The notes beneath the pieces were generated by a model that did not search any database, had not been told where the DNA came from, and was given only the letters and a program-made list of their open reading frames with translations. The translations under genes were made by a program, and so were the position numbers. A DNA stretch of 64,000 bases from Cucumis sativus (lineage: Eukaryota > Streptophyta > Magnoliopsida > Cucurbitales > Cucurbitaceae): positions 26,725,498 through 26,789,497 of the forward strand of contig NC_026660.2 in NCBI RefSeq assembly GCF_000004075.3, given 5' to 3'. Position 1 is the first letter of the stretch, and every line of letters starts with the position of its first letter. Of this stretch, positions 11,522-23,680 are shown in pieces.

Positions 11522-14481
11522 ACGTTGATGCGTTGGGTCAATTTAGAGATCTAAATTTGAAGGTGAATTGGAGTGATGGCTGATGGAATTCTTTTGCTTT
11601 TTTATTCTTCTTTAAATCTCTTTTCCACACTACTGCCATTCACATAATTTCATTGTTATTATTATTATTTTAGTGAGTTGTGGTTTGTAATTTGGATAGT
11701 TTTTGGTTACTTTTTTAGTATTCATTGTTCTTCTGTTAATTATATTTGAATTCTTTGTAGATCGGATTAGTGATGAATAAGAGCTTTTTCTTTTCTTTTT
11801 ATATGTTTGAAATCTTAGTGTTTTTGTTCAGTGTGGTTGTAAAGAGAAGTGATTTATGAGATACCTTTTCTGTCGATTCCTTCTTCATAATTTTATTCTA
11901 TAAGTTGAAATTAAAAACTTACAATAGAAGAGAGCAAGATAGTCTTCAATAGAAGAATAATTAGGGTATTTTCTTTAAACCACATCAAGGATCGATTTGT
12001 CAGTATAAACAAATAGAGTTAGGTCTGCATGTGTATAGCAAATTCAACTAATTAAATCGATTGAGAATGATACTTTGTGCAATTGGGGTTTGGCATGGAG
12101 AAATTGATTCGAAGAAGAGCCGAAAGAAAGCTCCAATTGATTTCTCCTTTTTTAGAAATTCATATTTTATAGTTTTGTTTTATTTTAGTGTTAATAATAA
12201 TTGGGGATAATGAAGAACTAACTAAAGTTAGGTTTGATATATTTTTTGCTTTATTCAAAATCCAAAATTAGAAGATTTGGGGTGGTGGGTTTATCTATAT
12301 TAGATTTTGATATAGGTTGTTAGAATTGTTTGAGATACTCCATATTTATAGGGATTTGACCGGACGAGTATTTTCCCTTTTGTTCATTGTTTAATTTCAC
12401 ATAGTGTATGCAAATTAGCCATTTGGTGGTCACATTGCCTCATTTTTCTATATCACTTTTTGTTTTGGTTATTTGGTGCAGTTCTCCCCTAACTATTATT
12501 AGTTCCCTAGAAAAATAATTGAAAACTTTGAGAAAAATAAAGAAAACGAACTAATTGTATCTACCAGGAAACTCGAATCCACCATCAATAATAGACAATC
12601 TACTAAAATTAACGAACATAAACATGTATACTTAAAAATGTCACTAAATATAATTTTTTACAATACAATAAATAATTTTTCAGGTTTCAATTAGTTTTCT
12701 ACTCTAAATATATACACTAAATTTTAGGAAAAAATGCATAAACTCCTTGCAATTAAATCCTTAAACTCTAAATTTGATCCATTAACCCCCTAGAGTTGAT
12801 TAAGTATTACGATTAGGCCCTTCTATCAGTTGATATTAAATTAAATATGGGCAAACTGGTCAATTTACAAATCAATAGAAAAGAAAAAAAAAGGTTAATT
12901 TATTATGAGAGAGAGAACTTTCATGCATGGACAACAATAATGTTGGATTGCTGAAGAACGACAACGGTGAACGGCGATGACGCATATAACAGCTTCAGAC
13001 CAACGGTGGCACCTGTAAATAGAGTTATAAGTTTTACAGTCGTATATCTCTCAACCCCATTATCATTTCTTCGTTTCTTCATTTCTTCCTATTAAGAAAA
13101 TTCAAACCTATCGAAAAAATCAACTTATTAGTTTATTACTATTAATAATTAAAGAAAGACAATAAAAATCAAAACCCATTTCCTCAATTTTATGTAGTAT
13201 TGTAAACGAAATTGTATTATGGTAAATCTTGGTAATGTGATGAAGAGCCAAAAGAAAAAAGAAAAAAGAGTGACTCTCCCTTAGTCAATGAGTCCAACCG
13301 TTGCTACCTCCCAGCTTACCAATACGTGCTGATCAAAGGTCGTAAAACTAATCCAAGCATTGCTTCTTTCCTCTTTTCCATTTTCTTTTAGAAAAACAGT
13401 ACGTGTGTTTCTCTTGTGTCTTTCTGTCCTTCTTTGTTTCTTCTCGCTCTCCACCTCTTCAACTCTCCTTCCAAATTATGTTGGCTGCAGCTGCTTAGAC
13501 GCATCCGACCCTTCTTTTTACCTTAAACCTTTTCTTTTATTGTTATTGGTGTCTGAATTTACGAGTTTGCCCATATTTAATTGAATATATATCAACCAAT
13601 AGAAGGACCTAATTGTAATACTTGTTGAACTTTCGGGATTTAATGATGAAATCTAAAGTTTAAGGGTTTGTTCATACTCATGTAGTGTAAGAAGATTTTA
13701 TGATAATAAGTAATAACCTTGTGGTTGTTGTCACAATATTTATGTATGTATGTTTAATTTGTACGTATTTTGTTTGCTTAGGTAGTTAACAATATAAAGT
13801 TTGATGCTCCTTATTAAATTAATTTATAAATGTGACCTCAATTAATTTGTCAATTGAAGAATTTTCAAAGCTTTTGGAGATGTTCATTTTAAAATGAGTC
13901 AATGAGCAAATAAAAAAGAAAATTGAGGGCATGTAAAAGAAACAAATCAAAATGATTTCATCTCCACCTTAAGTTTTAAGGAGAATATATATATTGAAAA
14001 GTACTGGAAAATGTTGTAGAAATCAATCAATAATAGAAATGTAACTATCAGGTACAATGAAAAATGATTACAAAAATTCAATGACCAGAAATTAGAATCG
14101 AACTTCATGTTTAAGAATGAGGCAATTCAAAGTTTATTTTTCGACACTGGGCAATTCATTTATTATATTTGAAGTATTGGACTAACTATGGAAGACATTT
14201 TAATATAGACAAGGATTGGATGCAAGTACGTATGAGTTGATGCACCCAAATACTTTTTCTTCCAATGTAAATGAGATAGAAAGTGTTGATGTGGATTTAG
14301 TCCTGTTTTATATGGTTAACGTTACCTCAAATTTAGTTAAATTTTGCAATTTTTATTTTAACCTAAGCTTTACAAAAGGAAATTTACGCTTTTAAAAATG
14401 GCACACATTGTTATCATCCACAACTCCAACAACCGTATTTCCTCCCCTCATTCTTGATCCGCAAAAGGAAATTTTACAATC
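11522..14481. other. Intergenic, 3.0 kb, with a long-TIR element
   Basis: The first 300 nt are the AGP 3' UTR side. The main structure is the inverted-repeat element at about 12735-13677. The rest is AT-rich promoter-side DNA of the first transporter gene. The 74-codon frame at 13360-13584 lies inside the element and resembles no family. Confidence 0.5.
12735..13677. mobile_element. Non-autonomous DNA element with long terminal inverted repeats
   Basis: The left arm 12735-12896 and the right arm 13528-13677 are imperfect reverse complements. Shared blocks on the left arm are CCTTAAACT, AAGTATTACGATTAGG, CCTTCTAT-AGTTGATAT and AAATATGGGCAAAC. Their complements occur in reverse order on the right arm. 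The arms of about 150 nt enclose about 630 nt of richer GC, with no transposase. Long arms with a short passenger fit a MULE-type or foldback element. No clear target-site duplication was found, so the ends are approximate. Confidence 0.7.
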
Positions 14482-16702
14482 ATGGTCGACGATCACCAAA
14501 TAATTAGCGTTCCCTTATTGGAAGAATCAACACCAATATTACAATCTCATGATAGAGACGACGATCAAAATTCGGAGGATCTTGTGAGACGAGTGTGGAT
14601 TGAATCTAAGAAGTTATGGTATATCGTCGGCCCTGCAATCTTAAGCAGAGTAAGCACCCACTCCGTCATGGTTACCTCCCAAGCCTTCGCCGGCCACTTG
14701 GGTGACCTTGATCTTGCCGCCATTTCCATCGCCCTCAACGTCATCATCGGTTTTGATTTGGGACTAATGGTACCAAGCTAAACATTCAACATTCAGTTTT
14801 CAACTTTTCGATTATTCAACTCTTCCACTGTTTAAAAAACTATGATCTGTTTTTTTTGCGTGTGTCAATTGAGATGGGCATGGCGAGCGCATTAGAGACA
14901 CTATGTGGGCAAGCATATGGGGCGAAGAGGCACTACATGCTGGGAGTGTATTTGCAGCGCTCATGGATGGTTCTGTTCATGTGCTGCGTTTTGCTGTTGC
15001 CGGTGTTCATATTCGCATCACCGATTCTGAAGGCGATAGGGGAGGGTGATGAGTTGGCGGAACTAGCGGGGGTTTTAGCCAGATGGTTAATTCCATTGCA
15101 TTTTAGCTTTGCGTTTTATTTTCCATTGCAGAGATTCTTGCAGAGTCAAGTGAAGGCGAGGGCGATTATGTGGGTAGCGGTGGTGGGGCTTGTAGTGCAC
15201 GTGGCAGCGAGTTGGGTGTTTGTTGGTTTTTTGAAAATGGGAGTAGTGGGGATAGCGGTGGCATGTGATATTTCTTGGTGGGTTCTGCCGATTGGGCTGA
15301 TGGGTTATAGCGCCGGCGGTGGCTGTCCTTACACTTGGACTGGATTCTCACTCGAAGCTCTTTCTGGTCTTTGGGATTTCCTTAAGCTCTCTGCTGCTTC
15401 TGGGGTTATGCTATGGTCTCTGCCTCTAATCTAAACTTTACATTTCTTTTTTTCTTTTTTCCTTTTGCTTTGTCAGTTCGTTCATATCAGGATGTGCAAT
15501 TGATGAATTTTCAGCTTAGAGAATTGGTATTACAAAATATTGATAGTGATGACTGGAAATATGAAGAACGCCAAGATTGAAGTGGATGCTTTATCCATCT
15601 GGTCTCTCTCTATCCCTTTTTGCACTTAAACTATTTTGGTTTATTTTGTTCTATTTGAAAGTAACCCTTAAATCAACATTTGAGTGTGTGGAGAATGTTT
15701 GTTGTGATTGCAGCATGGGCATCAACGGATTAGAGTTTATGATCCCACTAGCATTCTTTGCGGGTACAGGGTAAAAAGAACAATTATCAATATATAATAG
15801 AGGATCTTAAATTAATCCCAATCTTAATTATTTTCTCAAATTATATATTATATATTATTGATTATTGATTATTGATTGTAACGAACGAAACAGAGTAAGA
15901 GTAGCAAATGAGCTGGGAGGCGGCAATGGAAAAGGAGCCAAGTTTGCAGCCATTGTGGCATCAACAACATCATTAGTAATTGGCCTTTTCTTTTGTTGTT
16001 TAATTGTAATATTTCATGACAAATTTGGTCTTCTTTTTTCCTCTTCCGACATCGTTCTTCAAGAAGTCAATAGACTCAGTATCCTCTTGGCCTTCACTAT
16101 CCTCTTCAACAGTATCCAGCCAGTCCTCTCTGGTATGACAAATTTACTAATTTGTATTTCAAAATTAACTAGTTTTTCATAAATATTTAATTTTCTGTGT
16201 TCTAAATACATATAGGAGTGGCGGTTGGATCAGGTTGGCAATCTTACGTAGCTTATATAAATTTGGGTTGCTATTATTTCATTGGCTTGCCTCTCGGCAT
16301 TTTCACACTTAGGTTTACTCACCTTGGTGTTAAGGTATAAATAAATACACAATAATGAAATTTGCTGCATTTAGCGATTGATACAAACAATCTACGTGTA
16401 CATTTAGTTGTTAAATACTTATATAAGTTAGTTTTTGTATTTATATGATGAAGGGAATTTGGTTAGGGATGATATTTGGAGGAACAGGAATTCAGACCAT
16501 GATATTGCTCATCATTACTATTCGATGTGATTGGGAAGAAGAGGTATGGTGTAAATGTAGCCATTTTTCTCTACTAAATTTAAATTTCTTTAACATCGTT
16601 ATTAAAGAAATTTAAATAATAAACACTAAAAATTCGCAGGCCAAGAAAGCAACTTTGCGGATTCAGAAATGGACAGATCAAAAGTTTTTGCCAAAGCAAT
16701 GA
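14482..16702 (+). CDS. MATE transporter, DETOXIFICATION family (DTX27-like), copy 1, 494 aa
   Basis: Proton- or sodium-coupled multidrug and toxic compound extrusion carrier, expected in plasma or vacuolar membrane; substrate unknown. Exons are 14482-14769, 14874-15415, 15515-15601, 15714-15770, 15894-16132, 16216-16334, 16454-16543 and 16640-16702 (1485 nt, phases agree). A cytosolic N-terminus of about 45 residues precedes the first MatE half (about 48-208; [35 protein letters not shown]). The second half carries [65 protein letters not shown] and IRCDWEEE. These match plant DTX proteins of the DTX21-29 group, and length is normal. The exon 2 acceptor reads TTGAG and not CAG. Oldest of three tandem copies. 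Confidence 0.9.
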
Positions 16703-19029
16703 GAAGATTTAGTTTCATTATTATTACAGATCTAATATATCCAATCTAGTTTTATATATGGAGCTTCAATTAACCATTTAAATGAAGTAATTTTTTTTTT
16801 AAAAGTCTCTTTTTTTTTTTTTTTTTGTTTATGTAGAATATGCAACCCCTTGTGGTTCAATTTATTGAATGTAGGAACAAGATTAGGGATCTCTCACTTT
16901 CCAATTGTTACCTAAATGTGTGTAGAATATGAAAATTATTTGAAACTTCAATTTATTATTTTTAATTTTAAAATTATTGTGGTTCATTACTTAATATCAA
17001 TAGTTATATATAAAAATACATAATGTTATATTATATTGGATTGAGATTTTCGCCAACATTACTGCCAAAGGAAATTCTAAAAAGATATTCTAAAAATGGT
17101 AAATTTGACATAAATATTTATAAAATATAACAAAATTTTATATTCTATTGTTTGTTGATAGACACCGATAGTTTCAATTTTATTAGAAGTTTTATTATAT
17201 TTGTAATCTTTTAGTTTATTTTACTACATTTGAAAATGTCAACATAGGTTAACGTTTGATTGTGTTGGACTATGTAGTCGTTGGATTTGAAAATTTTCAT
17301 ATGAACCTTTCTTCGAGGAATTAATAAATATAAATATAAGAATGTAAATGGATTGAGTTTGGTAGATTTTTTGGACCGACTTGAATAACAAATATAAGAT
17401 TTTCAAACCAACTCAATCTTTAAAATTGAGGCGGTGTTGGATTGGATTATTGAGTTATTTATTTATTTATTTATTTTAAATTTTTATTAACTTAAAGTAA
17501 AATTTGTTTACAAATGTTATAACTAAAATTTCATAAAACTCAAATATTCATATCAAAATCTAACATATCTATTACCTGTGATACTATTTAGAAGTTATAA
17601 TATATATCTTTTAACGAGAATTGTCAGAAATGGTAAAATGGACAAATTATTTATACTTTATGGCAAAATCGAGTGTAATGAGTTTTAATATGAACACAAC
17701 CCAATACTTACAATTTATATAGGGTAGTTAAGGTTGTTAGGTTATTTGACGATGGGAATTGGCTAGACTACCACCCTAAGTGTATTCACACAATAATGTT
17801 ATAAACATGTGCTTTAATTGCAAATACATCGAGAGGTTGAAGCGTGAACGAGTTGCACCTATTATTCTAACAATGCAAGCCACCTTAATTGTCCAATTTT
17901 CAAACAATTTATTATTTTCTCTATTAAAAAGTAAAAAGAGGGTTGCACTAAATTGCACCTAACCTAATAATTGCTCTTTGATCGATATTTCAATCTAACA
18001 CAAGGAATAGGCTAAAACCATAGGGGACTAACTACGTACGGTTTACACATTTCAAAAAGGTCATTTATGGTGAAAATGAATGTAAGACACTCCACTATAC
18101 TTTTATATTCACTTTTGGAAAATTATTCATTCTCACTTTTGAATGCAACTCCACCAAAGTATCAGAAATTTTCATTCTTAGATATACATTCTTAGTATTA
18201 AAATATTTAAAAAGTCACGATCAGAAGTTTTGTAATTATAACCACCTCCATCAAAAGACTTAGAACTACTATCCATACCTTTATTTGTGCAAGAGTAAAA
18301 AATGATAAAATGTACATGGAATTTCTACTTTTAAAGTCTTTAAAGATTAAATGTCACATGCCGTTAAAAGTATCTAAACTATAATGTACATCTGATCACG
18401 ATAGTAATAAATAATAATAATAATAACAACAAGAACCAAAATCACAATAAAAAATAATTAAAAACTAAACTCTGGTAAATGAATAATCTAATTATAAAGG
18501 AATATAAAGATGCTTGAAATTTGAATTTTTCGATAATATGGTCCAGAAAAATTTTGAAATATATAGAAGAGAATTATAAAAAATAACAATGTTGATCCAA
18601 TATTTAGTAAAATTTTGAGATTCTATCAATCATATAGTTATAGATAGAGATTAATATAGAAGTTAATATATTTAATAAAATCTAAAATTTTAGTGTGCTT
18701 TATAAATATTTTAATTTATTTTGTTATTTATAAAATATCACTTTAATGCATACCTATTTTAAATGGAAGATAATGTACTATACTACAAACTCAAAGTAAA
18801 AATAAAACGTTGTGAAATCGACTCAAAATCCACTAATAAAAAAAAGTAGTTTTTCTTTTGTTTTTAACTTAAATTTACAATTTTGAAAATCAACATAATG
18901 ATTATGGTTTTTTGAAACCACCGAAGTAGAATGGGATTGCTAAATGGTTAATTGAAGATTAGGATATACAAATAGTTCGTAATTTTACAGTGTCTCTCAC
19001 GTGTATTATTCAGTGCCGGCTTTTATTTC
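16703..19029. other. Intergenic between transporter copies 1 and 2
   Basis: AT-rich. It includes a T-run near 16790-16825 and, around 17040-17200, words (GGTAAATTTGACA, AACAAAATTTTATATTCTA, GATAGACACCGATAG) that resemble the foldback element at 50.6 kb and may be a fragment of a related repeat. No gene is supported; the open frames of about 60 codons at 17776-17962 on both strands are chance. Confidence 0.45.
18998..19003 (+). promoter_or_regulatory. G-box CACGTG upstream of transporter copy 2
   Basis: CTCACGTGTAT lies 235 nt before the ATG at 19238, just outside the duplicated block. Copy 3 therefore lacks it at the matching place. Regulatory relevance is inferred. Confidence 0.3.
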
Positions 19030-22000
19030 TTATTTTGTAGAAAACATAAGTTCACTAAATACAGAAAGGACCCTTATCGACTTACAATAATGGAAAGCTA
19101 CATGTTCGTTGAGAGATGTTGTTGTTCAATAATTTATGACAATATCCGGTGTTTAAAGAGAGCAAGATCATATCAAATTTGGATATCCTCCCAAACTACA
19201 CAAAACAAGGCTTTTTCTTTCCCCCCATTTCCAGGATATGAGCCAGCACCAAATAAATGTTCCTTTGTTGCAACACTCTACTTCAACATTTCAACCACAC
19301 CATCAAGATTATCTTCCAACACGCATTTGGATCGAATCCAAGAAACTATGGTATATAGTCGGCCCTTCCATTTTCAGCAGGATTATCTCCTACAGCATCC
19401 TCGTCCTTGCCCAAGCTTTCGCGGGCCACTTAAATGACCTAGACCTCGCCGCCTTGTCCATCGCGGTTAACGTCATCATTGGCTTCGACATCGGACTTCT
19501 GGTATACCTTCAGCTCACGACTCTCTGTTTTCCTACACACATTACTCTTCTTTTTTTTTTTCTAATTAAAATTTGATGTTTCAGTTGGGGATGGCAAGTG
19601 CTTTGGAGACGCTATGTGGGCAAGCCTATGGGGCAAAGAAATACTACATGTTAGGAGTGTATATGCAGCGTTCATGGATTGTTCTCTTCTTATGCTGTGT
19701 TTTGCTGTTGCCTATTTTCTTCTTTGCGACTCCAGTTCTGAAGCTGATTGGAGAGCCAGATGAATTGGCAGAGAAAGCTGGTGTTTTATCCATATGGTTT
19801 CTTCCTCTTCATTTCAGCTGCGCATTTTACTTGCCGTTGCAGAGATTTATGCAGAGCCAAGTGAAGGTGTGGCCGATTGTGTGGTCGGCGGTGGCGGCGC
19901 TTCTGATGTACTTGCTGGCTAGTTGGGTGCTTGTGATTGAATGGAAAATGGGTGTTGAGGGAATTGTGCTGGCTTGTAATATTGGTTGGTTGGTTATGCC
20001 TATTATTCTGATGGGTTACACTGTATGGGGCGATTGTCGGCTCACTTGGACAGGCTTTTCCGTGGATGCCTTTTCTGGTCTCTGGGAGTTTGTTAAGCTC
20101 TCGGCTGCTTCCGGCGTCATGCTATGGTCTCTCTCTCTCAAACAAACCTAAGAGATCATAGCAAATTTTAATTAAATATTGGTGCTAATTCTCTTTTCTA
20201 TAAATCATCTTGGTGTTTTTTTTTTCAAAATTAATAGTAAAAAAGAGTAAACTTGTCAAATTTTCATTAATATTTTGAATCCTAATAATATTTTGATTGA
20301 TTGGTTTTTATTTAAGTTGATAAACATTAGATTCACTTTGTTTTTTTTTTTTTAGCGTTCAATGAAAAATTATTTTCAACCCTAAATTTTGAATTTACAA
20401 AATATTGAAATCCAAACAAATAGTTATATTAAATAGAATTGTTATGGATGAAAAAAAAAAAAAACTATTTACAAAATATTGTAAAAAATTTGATGGATTT
20501 TATTATGTTTTTGTAAAAAGTTTCATTTCTTCTTCCGCTATTCTAACAACTTTCCTCCTAAAAACAAGTTTTATTATATTTTTTACCTTAGACAAGAATT
20601 TAATTGTTTTCTTAAATATGAATATATCATTTACGGAAAAACAAACACCATTGAAAAAAAAAAAAATCAGTGATGCATAAATGAAATAGTTATTAAAAGG
20701 TTATTTCTTTGTAAGAGATCCTTACTTTCAAGTCTCAAAACTTAATTAAATTGTCTAAATAGTGGTGTTTTGTGAATTTTGATTATGCAGGAGCTTCACA
20801 TCTAACTTATTTGCTACCTGTCTTGAATATACCAATCTTTTAATGATCATTTAATTCACTCTATACTTGCTAGATTGCTTAAATATTGATATTTTATGGA
20901 TTTTGATTGAAATTATACAGAGGTAGTGGAATTTTGGGAGAATTTCTATTTTCTCACATTTTTAATTTTAATTTATTATTTATTTTAATAATATTTTTTT
21001 TCAAGATGTATGCTGTTTTGCCTCATATTTACAACATTTCGATAATACATAAATAATGGATTTGTTAATTAGTTTTTTTAACCTTAATTAGGATGATCAC
21101 CTTTTTGTATAGGTTTATTTAAAGATGATTAAAGATGAGATTTTGATTTGGAAAATAATGATAAAATTTCAGCTTGGAGAATTGGTACTACAGAATACTA
21201 ATAGTGGTCAGTGGAAACATGAAGAACCCGGAGATTATAGTGGATGCTTTATCAATCTGGTTCCTTCTTTCTTCCAATCTTTCTTCATATAATTAATCTA
21301 TTAACTACCCATCATCTCAACAATTAATTTATTATCATCTACGTACAAATTAAAGAAAACACAATGGTATTTTATGGTTAATTCTATTAATGATTGTTAT
21401 TGCAGCATGAGCATCAACGGATTGGAAATAATGATTCCTATGGGTTTCTTTGTGGGTGTTGGGTAATTATTAGTATATATCATCCTACTTAATTGATTAA
21501 TTAGTATTTATTCTTATAATTATTTTAGAAAATTAATTAATTTATTTAAAACACAGAGTAAGAGTGGCAAATGAGTTGGGAGCAGGCAATGGAAAAGGAG
21601 CCAAGTTTGCAACAATTGTGTCATCGGCAACCTCATTAATAATTGGTCTTGTCTTCTGTTGCTTAATTGTCATTTTTCACGATAGCTTTGGCCTTCTTTT
21701 CTCTTCTACTCCTCATGTTCTTCAAGAAGTCGATAAACTCACTCTTCTTTTGACCTTCACTATTCTCTTCAACAGCATTCAACCAATTCTCTCCGGTATG
21801 TTACACAGTTCTACTCCAATTAAATAAATATTCACCTAGCTCCATACCTACACTACACTCATCTTACTCATTACTGCTCATTTTTTTATAGCCTGCTAAA
21901 TTCTTCCATTCTAATTTCTAACTTTTTTGTTGGGTTATGTAGGAGTAGCAGTTGGGTCAGGATGGCAATCTTACGTGGCTTATATAAATTTGGGTTGTTA

Positions 22001-23680
22001 CTATATTATCGGGCTGCCACTTGGAATTTTGTTGCAATGGTTTACCGACCTTGGAGTTAAGGTACTTCTATTACCACTATATATATTCTGCATTTTTTTT
22101 TCTTCGAGTTAAAATCTACATTTACATGCAATTATATACAAATCAGAAGTATACATAAATTTATTTATACACATTGAAGGGAATCTGGATGGGAATGATA
22201 TTTGGAGGAACAGGAGTTCAAACATTGATATTGCTCATCATTACTATTCGATGTGATTGGGAAGAAGAGGTATGGATCCAATATACAATGTTACAAGTGT
22301 TTTTAGGTATAAGATTTACATTTGAACACATGTTTTATGGATGGATTGGTAATGTGCAGGCTAAAAAAGCGAGCTTACGAGTAGAGAGATGGACAGACAA
22401 GAAATTTGAGTCAAAAGAATGAACACTATCGTTGTTTGATTTCTTGAAAAATATTGATGATAATAAATATATATGGGTTCAAATGACATTATTATCAACT
22501 ATAATTGTGAAGTTGCCTTTGTAACGAACATATTTAATAGCTGGTCCGATATCATTTTTCATGTGACAAATTTACTTTCTTTTTAAAAAAAAAACAATTT
22601 GATGTTTTATTATGTGTGATACAATGAAATGAAATGCAGGAGGATAATTGTATTTAATATACTCAAATATTGCTCTATATTTCAGTCATCAATAAGGTGA
22701 TTCATAATTTTCTCATCATCATGTTTTATAACTCTTATAATTTAACATAAACTCAAGCAAAAAATTTTCTTTTAAAAAATCCACCTATTAAAATATTATT
22801 CTACATTTTCTCATAAATTTCCTCACGAATAGATTTTAAGAAACCTTCAGGTAAATAGTTAATTATCTATCCAAACAAAATCTCCATTTAATGAGAAACT
22901 CTAAAAATAATGATGGATTAAAAAACAATATTTTATAAAGAGAAATTGCCCAAAAAAATAGTTAAAATTCACAAGAAAAATCAAATGAAGTCTAATGAAT
23001 TTGATAGTTTGTTAATTTTTCTATTAAAAAAAATCAAATATAAACAACAGTTCATTAAGTTTGGTTTTTTTACAAAAATTAATTTTCTTATTTAGCTGAA
23101 TTTGGCTTATTCTCAAATTCATTTCATCTAATTAAACACAGGTTCATTTTCTAATAAAATCATAAACCTTTTGAATTGTATGGTATATTTTTTCTTTTTT
23201 TTTTTTCTAATTAAAAATTGAAGCTTTTGTGATTGAGACCCACCGGTGGTAGACTAAACTGACAATTACATTACTCTATTGATGAAGTTAATTAGAGGTA
23301 TAAATTATCTTTTATTCTCAAATTTTAGATGCAACTGTTGAAGTGTATCAATAGAAAATTATATTGTCTTTATGAATAAATTTGGCTATTTTTATACAAT
23401 TCTAAAACCATTGTTTTAAGATTAATTTGTAGCATTTTTCTAGCTATATACTATATATAGGCATTGCAATTTTTCCAAATTTAAATTAATGAACCTATAA
23501 TTCGGTTGAGGGGTACTATCAGGTACCAGGTGGCCATGTGGTATTAAATATAAAACAATATATGGGAATTAAATTAGACAATAATGAAAAGTAAACCAAT
23601 CACATTTATACACTAAGAAAAATTAAACTTATTAACACAACCACAATTTAATTTGTTTCCATTCTCAGTATAACGAATGT
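19030..23680 (+). repeat. Segmental duplication, unit 1 (holds transporter copy 2)
   Basis: Homology to about 28005-32258 runs from TTTTGTAGAAAACATA upstream of the gene, through all exons and introns, to CACAATTTAATTTGTTTCC downstream. The downstream part includes GAGACCCACCGGTGGTAGAC at 23235-23254. Exon 2 differs at only about 9 of 180 amino acids. Introns differ mainly by indels. Confidence 0.85.
19238..22422 (+). CDS. MATE transporter, DETOXIFICATION family (DTX27-like), copy 2, 486 aa
   Basis: Exons are 19238-19501, 19585-20126, 21173-21259, 21406-21462, 21557-21795, 21943-22061, 22180-22269 and 22360-22422 (1461 nt, all GT/AG, phases agree). Exons 2-7 have exactly the lengths of copy 1. 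The ATG at 19238 ([14 protein letters not shown]) is shared with copy 3. Landmarks are [99 protein letters not shown] and TIRCDWEEE. It should be an antiporter of 12 membrane segments with two MatE halves; the cargo cannot be read from sequence. Compared with copies 1 and 3 it has Ser for Thr in VVSGN and MKNPEI in place of MKNAKI. It forms the closest pair with copy 3. Intron 2 is 1046 nt. Confidence 0.9.

Noticed and set aside
10930-11541. 203-codon Gly-rich open frame on the minus strand
   Set aside because: It is the complement of the Pro/Ala/Ser/Thr codons of the AGP gene. The plus frame has signal peptide and GPI signal, this one has no sensible domain.
13360-13584. 74-codon hydrophobic frame
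   Set aside because: Lies inside the inverted-repeat element, is T-rich and Leu/Ser/Phe-rich, and has no family resemblance.
17063-17080. TGCCAAAGGAAATTCT, similar to the start of miR399
   Set aside because: Matches only the first part and no complementary arm is present, so no miRNA precursor is supported.
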